Source: Hymenolepis diminuta (lineage: Eukaryota; Platyhelminthes; Cestoda; Cyclophyllidea; Hymenolepididae). From it: a stretch of DNA of 64,000 nt. The DNA lies in NCBI GenBank assembly GCA_900708905.1, contig CAADRB010000024.1:242333-306332 (forward strand). Reading direction: 5' to 3'. Position 1 is the first letter of the stretch. Each line of letters starts with the position of its first letter. The position numbers were made by a program, and so were the translations under genes. Below are positions 41,996 to 52,499 of the stretch, piece by piece. Under the pieces are notes generated by a model. That model was given only the letters and a program-made list of their open reading frames with translations, was not told the DNA's origin and made no database searches.

Positions 41996-43739
41996 GTCTG
42001 CGACTGAAACTGAGAGATACAAAGACCGATGGTTGTTGCCGATTGTAATGCTGGTAGTCCATTACCGACTAATTCAAGCATGAGTCTAACCGACCTAATA
42101 ATGAACTCACTTGAGACATAGCGATTGACTTCCCCTTGTCTACTGAAATAAATGTAATTCATACAAAAAATTAAGATATTATTTATTCAAGACTTGGTTT
42201 ATCTGAGTCTTCGGAGCCTTTGTGCGTAACTCCCAATGCGCTATACCAACCAGTTTTTATTGTCTCATGTCTACTAGCGAAAGGAAAATTGTTTGATTAC
42301 CATGACTTCAGTTTCCTTAATAACCTTTTTTCACCAATTTTAGTCCTTAAATGACTTGTCTTTGACTATAGCAGTTGAAATGCATTGGGCAAGATACAGC
42401 AGATATTTTAAGGAATCGACTTTTGACTTCTGTCTATTTTCCCTTCTTATGAATCAAGACGTCCTGGTAATTCAATTCAGCCACTCGCTTTCAATTAGCT
42501 GATGAACGAGATTGTGACGTTTACTCTCAGTCAAAATTTCCTAGTGGTAATTATGGGAAGCTTTTGATGAGGGCTAGTGTTAATGGTTTGGCCAGATTTT
42601 CAAATTGACCTCAATTATGATCATATTTTGAATTTGATTCGAAATAAAGTATTCTTACTTAAGTTATTAAAAGTTAGTATTGTCTGTAAATTTTAAAGAT
42701 GTGTATTAACCCATCAGTCTGGGCAAGGACACACAACTTACAATGATAGTATTATAAAGGAACATGAAGTCACCGTTTTGCTTTCGGTATCCTCAGAAAA
42801 TATTGGACCCCGAAACATTTTAAACACGAATACACTCCCCAAGCTTTTGATCAATAAAATTAAGTAACTTCCTATAGCCATCACCGTATTTTTAATCATT
42901 GATCCACGTGACTTGAAGCTTTCCTTTAATTTGATCAGTTCTTGAGTAACTGGATTCATTTCCACGCGATTTTACTGTCTAGAATTGTATACCCTGGCGA
43001 TGTCGTCAAAATCCCTCCAAATGTGACATTCATTTTTGGCGGCAGCAGCAGAAGGATACCAACTCGTTAATTGCTCAATTTATAATTCTCTGCAGCATAG
43101 ACGCACGCAGACAGAATTCATTAAAGACGAATCCGCGACCGGCTGCCGGCAGCGCTGCAAGGCCTGAAGATGACTCATGTCTGACCGCCGCCATCGCCGC
43201 CTCCCAACTGGATTTTCACTTTCACACATCATCGAAGCCTCCGCCCCCTCTTAATCGATGTCATTAATTATAACCAAATCGGCTAATCACTCACTCTCTC
43301 GTCATAGACATCGCCCTTGCTTGGCTTATTAACTTCATCAAATAAGTACATTCAGAATCTCCCGATTTCTATGCTTTAGTGACTTTCACTTGATAGAATG
43401 CAAAATAAGCACGTGTCATCATTATTCAAAATAACGTGGTAACATTACGAAAAGTCATTCGTCAGAAATCAAGGGGCTCCTACTCATTGGACCATATCCA
43501 GTGAATAGACTGAATGTCTATTCCTATGAAAGCAGACGGATTGCAAATTCTCTTCAGGATGCTATCTTTATGTTGTTCCCGTGTTTTATTTTTCAATTGT
43601 TCGAGAACTTTTTATAAACAGTCATTCCCCTCTAACTGAATTTTCGATACTTCTACAATGTGGTACTCTGTAATAAAAACTTACCAAATCCATCATGAAA
43701 AGTATAGAAGCTAGATATCTTGACAACGCTTTTTTGAGA

Positions 43740-43870
43740 AACTTGCATTCTACCACCTCTTGTTGACCAAATTTAACCGGTATGGTTAGTCATCCACATC
43801 ACTGTATGGATCGATCTCGTGATCTCTGTTTTAGACGTAACTAAACCACTCTCTCACCTTCTCCTTTGGA
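43740..43870 (-). repeat. tRNA-like short repeat (SINE-like), copy 1
   Basis: Aligns with the copies at 49555 and 61345 (plus strand: TTTAACCGGTATGGTTAGTCAT, then CTCGTGATCTCTG). On the minus strand GAGATCGATCC (43818-43808) fits a Pol III B box well. Confidence 0.45.
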
Positions 43871-46800
43871 TAAGTAGCCCTAGAGTGAGTTCAAGACACC
43901 AAAAATCAGTAGAAAAAAGACTTTGTAAATCTGTTTAATCAGAATCCATTCTAACTTTCGATTGCCAAATTCTCATATCTTTTGTTGCATTCAGTAAGTC
44001 CAGATGCACATATTTGGATGAAAAACATTGATTTTCGGGGATGGTACGCACTGCTCAACCCTGAAAAGTTAGCTCAAAAGAAAGTTCATCAGGGATGAGT
44101 CGAAACTCCTGCATTGCAGGTAGTGTAATAATTCGTCATATTATAAAAATCCAAGCAGAGCTGAATTTTAAATTGATAAGAGAAGAAAAGTCTAAAACAC
44201 ATGGATAAATGCGCCATGATTTGATCCCAGTTTATAAAAGTTACTAAATTGACCGTTATTCATATCAGTGCGTAAAGGACTGAAAAAGATAACGGATCAT
44301 GTACAATGAACGCCCATATAACTTGTGTTTATGTTAAAAAAAATGTAAATTAGGATGGGAGGTGGATTAGACTTATTTTGCCACTCTCTCCTTTCACCTT
44401 TTTACATTCCTCATTCATTCATTTTACATCTGACTTTTAATAGCGGTGGAAAGTGAATAATTTCATTTTTGAACATTCACGTACCCCCAGTCTCGCAAGT
44501 ATTCTCTTATCGACCGACTTGCGATTGAAGCGTAGATTATTTCTACCACAAAACTCGATACTTATAAGCCAAATTACATAACATTTAATCACAATTCATT
44601 AAAGTAAAGTATCTTAAAATATTTGTCCAGAGGAAAGGAAAGACGATTCTAACTTTCCATAATCAAAAACTCTTATACTGCTCTTCATCTGTTGATCAGT
44701 GTGAGGTAGGTCACCACTGTCTATGAGAACCATTAACTTAATCAAGCAACATATTCCACAGGTTCAGGAGTAGTTGACACGCGCTGGGATAACAACAGGA
44801 GCACGATAACGGGAAAAGCAGACGTCCCACAGGCAAATGAGACTACATCCCCCATCAAAATCACCGTGTCACGTCCACTCCAACTGTTAATGCCGCCTAT
44901 CATGTCTAGGAAGGAAGGCGATATGTGCATCCACCTTCGCGATAGCAAGTCTGAACTACGTGGGAATGGCAATCAACTGGGGTGATTGGATAGAGTGAGA
45001 GGGTGGTGATGAGATGAGAGGGAGTATTATGACCACCACCCTCCCCCCTTCCAGGGCCTCTCAACTAACCGCCAATACTCCTTTGATGTACTCGTACATA
45101 CGTGTGCATGCCTTGCTTAGTCATCCGCACCTCCGACTCGTTATAAGAAAAGTAGGCGCTAAAAGCGATTTTCAAAATTGGTGAAAAAGCACAGCACAAT
45201 CATTTCGGATATTGGGGCTCTAGTATGTTCTTTAGATATCAAGGTCTAATTAAACTAAAAGAATTCAAATATCTGAAGTTGAAACACTCTTAATAGTGAG
45301 GGGCAAGTCACCTTGCTTCCCAAGATCAAAACATTCATATTTCACTTTCCTCTCTTTCTATTCAATTTAATATTGACGGTTACATATCCTCCTATCCAAC
45401 AGGGTTTTCACTTATGAACTTTCGCTTTCATTTTATAAATATTTCGCTTTGAATATGACTAACAGTACCTGGTTCTCTGATACTGAAAGTAAGAGACAGG
45501 GAATATCTTCGATTGAAATTTTGGATAAACCTAACTAAGATAATCCCACTTCCTGAAGACCGAAACTCATTGGAGTTCACATTAAGTGAATTCTAGTGAG
45601 CTCTGCTGTATTTAAAATACCGTCACTAATCTCACCTACCTGTTCTGCTGTAAGGAGATACAAATGAATCAAAGTTACATGATCAATCAATCTATTAAAC
45701 CAACTGGTCAGAAAACTTTAAATATCCCAAATTCGAACTTACCCAGAAACCCAGGGATCAACTTGTGAAAGTTGTGATGCTTGGATATTACAAAACTAAT
45801 CGTAAATGATTTCCAAAGGCTTAATGATATTTTCTGATACTTCCACACCCCTCTCCAACCCNCCCCCCCCCCCTCCGTGTCTCTCACTGAATTATTTTCA
45901 GTGTTCAGATGCTACCCATAACTAAAACTTGTCAAATTCGTTTGCATAACAATGTGTGAAAATAATTGTGAGAGTAGCAGTTCATGAATATTCACTAACG
46001 AAAAATGTTTGAACATTATAGAAGGGATTATTTTGCAAAGAGCGCAACAAACACCAAAGAATTCCGTCTATCCGAATAATGCTCTCAATTAATAACAAAA
46101 TAATTTCAAAAATCGGTGTCACTTAGCAAATACATTCAAGAAGGGTTCAGTAGATCTTTGCTAATTGAGTTAAAATTTAATCGACTAAATTTTGCTTATT
46201 TAACTACGTCTGAACTTCAGAATCCAGCTATCTCCTTCCGAATCCCAGATTAAAAATATGTATTGGATCAATCTTCTAAGGAAAATGATTTGCATTCTCA
46301 AGAGATGACCTGAAGCATGACAAAGATTAGTGGAATTAAAGAAGTTTTACCTAGAATGTTGATGTCTGGTCAGTAAATTCAGTGGTCTTCGTGGCAGACC
46401 AAGACATCATTCATCACTTTGTTGCCGAACGGCTGAATATAACAACATAAAGTGGACGGCAAATTTCAAAGGCGGTATCTCGGCGGCCACGACGGATACC
46501 ATAAAAAATGTGCGCCAATAAAAGTGTTCGTACGTAATTTGCTCGCTTGCAGGTATACTTTCCTTGTGATGCTATATATTGTGTGACGGCTCTCTCTCTC
46601 TCTCTCCGATTTGTATGCTAGAGGCCGCACGAAAATTGGTACGTAAGTGGCGCCGCGTATAGTAGGCAGAATGCAGACTACTGTTATTGTTTTCTTCTGT
46701 AAGAAATGCTGGGTATTCAATAATAAGATGGGATATCTTTCGCATTTGTGAAAGATTTTTTGCGAATTGCTCAACTGTTAGTTACTCTGATCATAATATG

Positions 46801-48094
46801 GCCATACGGTTTAGAATATTCTACATTTGGGGAAAGTGCGCATATTTAAGAGGGGATTTTGAGTCCTTTAGGTTTGCCGAAGATATGAAGCTAATTTTGA
46901 GATTAGGATGATCTTGTGGCATTGTCTTTAATGAAATATTTGACCACGATATTCGACATCCAACGATTATACCTTCTAGTACTATTCATTTCTCATTTCC
47001 TCATAATTCTTTTCCAAATTTACTAATGCAAAAGTATTTCAATAAGAAGAACAATTGATAAATCCAATAAGGTATGAAACAGGGAAAGGGGTAAAAGGTC
47101 AGGTCATCAAAAGTCATTGTTTGAGTTGAAGAAGCATTACATTTTTTCATTTTCTTAAAAGGAGTATAATTTGCTTTGCAGTAAATTAATGTTTAAACTT
47201 CTTGAATTGACTACTATACCCACAGTATTCCAAGCTTAATTGATTTAGTTCCGCGGTTGACCGTGCCACCTCGATTTGCTTGTTTCTTCTTACCGTTAAA
47301 AGGAGGCAAACGAGAATAACAACGATTTTAAACTTTTTGACTCTAATTTTGGAAAAAGCTAAAGAAAATTCTTTTCGTTTTTCTGAATGAGAAACATGAA
47401 TAATTTCATCCCTCCATCGATCTGTGTTAATCAGAGCAGTTCATCAACACAATCACAGGATCAAGCAGACTGATTTGGGTAGGATGTGGCGGTAGAATTT
47501 TTACCAATCTGCGGGCAATTTAATTTGAGAAGCATGTTCTGACATGTTCTCATCTTAACTAATGTTGACTTCCTATGTTTTAAATGACCGTGATTTATTA
47601 TCCCCTGATCCTGATAGTAAAATTAAGAGAAGACACTTGAATGTTCATTCTAAGCACATCTCCCGGATCATTTATTTCAAAGTTATCCCTGGCAGACGGT
47701 ATAAAGCACTTTCTAAAACTATAAAGTCCCGGTAACTAAAGCGTTTGCACCATTTGTATTTGCTACCTGACGCTCGCTGAAAAGTAATTTAGAACTGCAA
47801 ATGTAAATAATTTCTGCGATAAATTCGAATATCATATTTCTGGATGTTTCAAATCTAATAGAGTACAAGATGGATGGTCAAATTGCCATCAAACATTGGC
47901 AAATAGTGATAGGGAAATTCTGCATCGTTCTTCATTAAAATTTGAGTACTAATCAAAAAATCGATAACGGCTCAGTTTCCCCCGCCTTAGCAACAAATAC
48001 TTAGACCTCAGGGAGAAGAAGGAACTTTTTCGCTCTAGCGATTGGCGTACTAAAAAGAGGAAATAAGCGTATTTATATAAAATTGAATATAGGA

Positions 48095-48215
48095 TAAATG
48101 ATTAGCTGACTAGTTAACCAATGGTGGCAACGAGGGGTTCGATGCCAGTAGTCTTTCATATCCAAGTTCGAGATTGAGAATCCAGTAATCGACAGTTTAG
48201 TGTATGAAGGATGAA
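48095..48215 (+). repeat. tRNA-like segment with perfect B box
   Basis: GGTTCGATGCC at 48136-48146 matches the Pol III B-box consensus exactly, and TAGCTGACTAG at 48103-48113 resembles an A box. The spacing of about 22 nt is short, and no cloverleaf can be folded, so this is not a tRNA gene. A downstream stretch resembles 21480-21530, suggesting a second tRNA-derived repeat family. Confidence 0.45.
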
Positions 48216-49554
48216 TTTAAGAGTGCACTGAGTACTGACTTGATTGTCTGGGAAGAGAAGTTTCTGTTTAAATTATCTTATAGCTTGAACGATTTGTTCC
48301 CATATCCCACCTGAATGTGGTACTTAGAATAATTAATACCATTTATAGTGTTCACCCGAACTTTAAATGATTTAATTAGCCGGTTAATGTCAATATTATT
48401 CTACATCGTGACATGGTACACTGTAGTTGAAGGACGTGTAACATGGATTGGGGCCTAATCGGTTCTCACCTGGTTTTTGGAAAGACCAAACGCGACGACT
48501 GAGTTAGTCAATAAAGGGGCTGAAGAATTTGAATCACTCAATGACGTAGAAGGTAGTTTTTCTATTCAAAATAAGCACTGCAAGGCATTTTCATTAAATT
48601 ATATAAAATAAGTGAAGAATTTTATAATCTCAGAAAGACGCCTCTGCGAATTTACCTCATAAACTTCCCAAAATTTCAAAAATGCGTTTGCTAATTCACC
48701 CTTTTCAACATTATCCGTTGATATCAGCTGTCAATTCCTGATATTTTCAGACGTTTCAATCAAGGAATAGATTAATTTGCTCCAGAGAAGTTGGGAAGAA
48801 AACAAGAAACAAGGAATAAAGATAATCATACTAGATCCGAACAAGGCGTTCATCTAGTTAACTGATTTCTCTTAGAAATTAAGTCAGCCGAGGCAAACAT
48901 TGACGTTTCATGGTTCAAACATACTGTTCTTACCCCTGGATTCCTCACAGGAATATTTGCGTTTATAGATTCAGCGCATTCGATGTCCGCTGACTGGCCA
49001 TCTAATCAGAATGAGATCTTGACCATAGCCATTCTAAAGATGAGATAGGATCGAGAAAAATCGGAAATGATCTCATTAATGAAATGATTGCAACTGACTA
49101 AAGTTGCATCCACAGCTCAGCTCAACGTATCAGTTGACATTAGCAACCTCTTAGAAAGAGGAGTAATACAATTATATGCCATAAGGTAAAATCCGTCAGG
49201 CTGATGAAGACAAAATGTCACTCTGCTTAATAATCGCCTACGGCGAAGTTAATTTGTGCCCAGTACCCTATTAGTCATCCCCAAAATTACATTAGCAGGT
49301 CCAAATAGTTGCTTCGCTGACGTCATGAAAACACCGACGCATGTATTATGTTATCAAACCGAGATAACGCCTGTCGATCCAGCATGCGTCTTCTCCTTCC
49401 TAGGCCCACACTCTTTATAAATTCTTCTGTCACCGCATCGATTTGTACTTAATGTATAATATATGCAGTTTCATTCCAATTTCTCGGACACTTAACAATA
49501 GATAATGTTAATATACCATCTCCTCCTTCAATCTAATCCCGAATTACACAAAAT

Positions 49555-49775
49555 GTTTCGACTCCATTTAGGAAAGCGTTTTCCAGCACTCACCTTATGT
49601 GGAGGGATAGCATCATAGAGCCTCGTTGGTGAGAAAGTCGAATTCCATCGCGCACTTTATTAATCAGACTTAATCAATGAGATTAGCCTTTCCGCTGATG
49701 AGCATCAAGCTCGTGACCTCTGATTTTGCCTACTGCTGAGCCAACGGCCGGACCTATATTCACCCAGAAAATATA
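49555..49775 (-). repeat. tRNA-like short repeat (SINE-like), copy 2
   Basis: Aligns in the same orientation with 61345-61580 (GAAAGCGTTTTCCAGCACTC versus GAAAGAGCTTTCCGGCTCTC, then ATAGCATCATAGAG versus GTAGCATTATGGAG). Read on the minus strand it starts with TTGGCTCAGCAG (49744-49733), like an A box. After 20 nt comes GAGCTTGATGCTC (49712-49700), a mutated B box preceded by AGGTCAC. About 150 nt of unrelated body follow, as in a tRNA-derived SINE. Confidence 0.55.
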
Positions 49776-50371
49776 AACCTCACGCCTTGAACACAGTTAG
49801 TCATCCAATAAAATTACGCCCTTGCAAAATAGTAACAATACCGTCTAAATACCGCGAAAACGCCATCACATCTACCCGATCACCATATTACGCCAACGCC
49901 TTACCGTTCCTATATACAGCTTCTGCCTCCGATCAACTTCAAATGAATAAATCTAGAATTATATTTATCCAGATTAAAAGCCAATTAAATCATTTTAACT
50001 AACTCTTATTTCAGAAAACAAAACGTCATTAAATCGATAATATTCAAATGCATTTTCTTGACAAAATCAGAGCCTGAGGCTTCGGGCATTTACATACTTG
50101 TATATATGTATAATATAAACTCAGGAAAAGAAACAAAAGACAAAGGAAAATGCAGTGTTACAATGTGTACAATAATGGAGGGGGAGGAGAAGGGGAGTTT
50201 TGGGATGCCAGGTTGGGATAAGAGAGGTAAAACGGCAGTCTTCACAACACAACCGCGTGTGGTATCTAGAAATTTGGCGCTTTACACAAGATCAGAATGA
50301 AATACGCACAGATTTCAAAGGGAATAAGATAGGAGATAGAATGAAGGGGATTGATTTACAGAAGGTATGAT

Positions 50372-52312
50372 CTAAATAACTCCAAATGCAGTCATGGTTT
50401 CGAGTTCCTCGCCCCGGGGTTCTGAATTCCTTCTTCCCGTTCTGGAAACGTGCTCTTTAGGGCTACCTTCCATGTTTTCGGGAATGGGTTTCGCCCCAGC
50501 AGAGTGATGAGGTTTTCCATTCTTCGGTTCCTCCAATGGATCGATTTTCTCGGGCACTTCCCCAATCGTGGCAAGGGGTTCCATACTCCGATATCCAACT
50601 CCGTTTCCATTACCAATATTAGCCTCAGCATCCATGGCCATCTTCTGAGTGGCTCGCCTTGACCACGCACGATAACACATTATTATTGTAAGTGCACCTA
50701 GGAGGAAAGTGATGCAAACTGCAACGATGATTAGAAGATAGATCCGAGATCCCTCTTCTAGAGCAAGGGAACCATGATTTCCATCAGGAGCTCTAGGTAA
50801 TCCAAGGACACCAAGTTTTGACAACTGCCAAGGGGACAACTCATCAGGAACTAGCCAAGGGCATTCAGAATTGAGAGAGTTCTCTATATCTTTTTCTGTA
50901 TACTTGTGGTTTTTATAGATATTTGAAGCAAGAATTTTTTCTCGAAAGAGAGATCCTTCGGGACCACAAAATGCTGCAGCATCTGGACGACCTTCTACAA
51001 CTTCGGAGGGTTTTAAACCAAGAATAATACTTTCGTTTCCTACCAGAGCAAAAGGATTATCTGGCCAATTTTCCATACTAGCCCAAGACGGAGGCTTTTG
51101 ACCTTCACCTGCTAGAATAAGCTCAACAGGGCCTTTGAAGACACAAAATGCATCTGATTCAATCCTTCGGATAGGATTAGAGGAAATATTCACAATAAGT
51201 CTGGGGATTTCCGCCGTAGATTTTGAGGAGGAGAGCATTGAGAAAGATCTTTTGGTTAAATGAGTAAGTCCATTACGAGATAGATTGAGCGAACGGAGAT
51301 TTGGATAATATTCATCGGAGTTATCTGGAATACAAACCATTCCATTCGCAGAGAGGTCAAGCTCTTCTAGATTAATTAAGGGGGTGAAACAACCCTTTGG
51401 AAGTAAAGTCAATCGGTTTCCACGGAGAGACAACCTTCGGAGATTTGTTAGACCTTTAAATGACTCTGTGGTTAGGTTGGTAATCTTCAATTCAACCATA
51501 GAAAGCTCCTCTAGGTTGGACATTTCGTTAAAGAGCCCACTAGGAATAGTGTCAAATCCTCCAAAAGTGACAAAATCATCGTGGCTCATCCAGAGATGAG
51601 TTAACGTCTTTGCAAAAGGGGAGAATAAACCTGGAAAAAGCAGCTGAAGAGGATTTGCTCGTAAATCCAATGACTGGAGATTGTTCAGACCCACAAAAGT
51701 ACCATCTTCCAAATCAGTAAGAATATTGCCATCCAGAGAAAGTTCCAGAAGATTTCCAGTTGAAGAGAAAACGCCTTCTTCGAAATAACCGATCTTATTT
51801 CGGCTTAGAATCAAGCGCTTAAGATTGTTCAATCCTGCAAAGACACGTCGAGTTAAAGATCGGACTCGGTTATCCTTAGCGATCAATTCTTCTAACGAGG
51901 CACCAAGTTGTTCAAAAATTCCATCTCGGTAAGAGGTTAAGAGGGAATTATTTGAAATATCGAGGGTTTTCAGATAGGGAAGACCTTGGAACAGTGTAGA
52001 AGACAAGTTTTGAATTCCAGTTTGATGCAGTTCAAGAATCTCGAGCCTCTGAAGACCACTACAGGGACTAGCTTGAAGAGCTGCAAACCCATCTGGGAGA
52101 TTTACAAGATTAGGAACCTTAGTGATAATAAGTCTGCTGTAGGAAGATCCAGAGGAGCAAACTGATTCGGATAAAAGACCGGTGAGATCTGTTATGTCAT
52201 CCCCACTACAAGTGCAGATTCCAACATCACAAGAGCATCCAGCCTCGACATATTGACAGAGGAGAGATAGTAGAAGACTGAGAAAAAGGAATCCTGAAAG
52301 ACGACCCTGCAT
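50372..52312 (-). CDS. Leucine-rich-repeat single-pass surface protein
   Basis: One uninterrupted exon encodes 646 residues from the ATG at 52312. A signal peptide (1 to about 24) is followed by a Cys-rich N-terminal cap (CSCDVGICTCS) and roughly ten leucine-rich repeats between about 86 and 390, with the usual LxxLxLxxN pattern (for example LKRLILSRNKIGYFEEGVF and LEELDLSANG). A linker with several NxS/T sequons and a few cysteines precedes a transmembrane helix at about 524-545. The cytoplasmic tail is about 100 residues and rich in Pro and Glu. It contains RRNS, a basophilic kinase-type site, and ends in FGVI. This architecture is that of cell-surface recognition or adhesion receptors; the ligand is unknown and no cytoplasmic enzymatic or TIR domain exists, so it is not a Toll receptor. 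It is the only intronless gene among the main genes here. Confidence 0.93.
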   Translation of the reverse strand: MQGRLSGFLFLSLLLSLLCQYVEAGCSCDVGICTCSGDDITDLTGLLSESVCSSGSSYSRLIITKVPNLVNLPDGFAALQASPCSGLQRLEILELHQTGIQNLSSTLFQGLPYLKTLDISNNSLLTSYRDGIFEQLGASLEELIAKDNRVRSLTRRVFAGLNNLKRLILSRNKIGYFEEGVFSSTGNLLELSLDGNILTDLEDGTFVGLNNLQSLDLRANPLQLLFPGLFSPFAKTLTHLWMSHDDFVTFGGFDTIPSGLFNEMSNLEELSMVELKITNLTTESFKGLTNLRRLSLRGNRLTLLPKGCFTPLINLEELDLSANGMVCIPDNSDEYYPNLRSLNLSRNGLTHLTKRSFSMLSSSKSTAEIPRLIVNISSNPIRRIESDAFCVFKGPVELILAGEGQKPPSWASMENWPDNPFALVGNESIILGLKPSEVVEGRPDAAAFCGPEGSLFREKILASNIYKNHKYTEKDIENSLNSECPWLVPDELSPWQLSKLGVLGLPRAPDGNHGSLALEEGSRIYLLIIVAVCITFLLGALTIIMCYRAWSRRATQKMAMDAEANIGNGNGVGYRSMEPLATIGEVPEKIDPLEEPKNGKPHHSAGAKPIPENMEGSPKEHVSRTGRRNSEPRGEELETMTAFGVI

Positions 52313-52349
52313 GTTTACAGCTGGAAACAGAGAAAAGCGAACTGACAGA

Positions 52350-52450
52350 AGTATTTATTCACAACGGGTGCTGCGTGTACGCGTGTACTCGGCTTCACGT
52401 TTATTGGCCGGTGATTTTGATTGGTCTATTGACATTCCAATGACACTACA
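52350..52450 (-). promoter_or_regulatory. Likely core promoter of the LRR gene
   Basis: Reading toward the gene, an inverted CCAAT (ATTGG, 52441-52437) is followed by GACCAATCA and GGCCAATAAA. An AATAAATA TATA-like element then lies about 45 nt before the ATG. Three CCAAT-type motifs within 35 nt, a TATA-like box and a short 5' leader make a compact promoter plausible. Confidence 0.45.
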
Positions 52451-52499
52451 AGAGTGTGACTCATTACACACATGCTGGTGCGGACGCACAAGCGCATAA

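Larger units (their letters stand above)
41996..50371. other. Gene-poor region with scattered short repeats
   Basis: About 8.4 kb without a recognised gene. It holds tRNA-like repeats near 43740-43870, 48095-48215 and 49555-49775, a GC-richer block at 43020-43265, a poly-C run with one ambiguous base at about 45862, and a (CT)n run at 46590-46607. Two short minus-strand open frames with a single hydrophobic stretch (42738-42959 and 44742-44939) were not convincing. The last 370 nt probably include the 3' UTR of the LRR gene. Confidence 0.45.

Noticed and set aside
42738..42965. Minus-strand frame starting MNPVTQELIKLKESF with one hydrophobic segment
   Set aside because: Gene-like at first sight, but about 73 codons, no recognisable family and no supporting signals; left as an unproven small ORF.
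44742..44972. Minus-strand frame with a hydrophobic stretch (SAFPVIVLLLLS)
   Set aside because: The first codon is TTG, the ATG start leaves about 60 residues, and no splice context or family match is visible.
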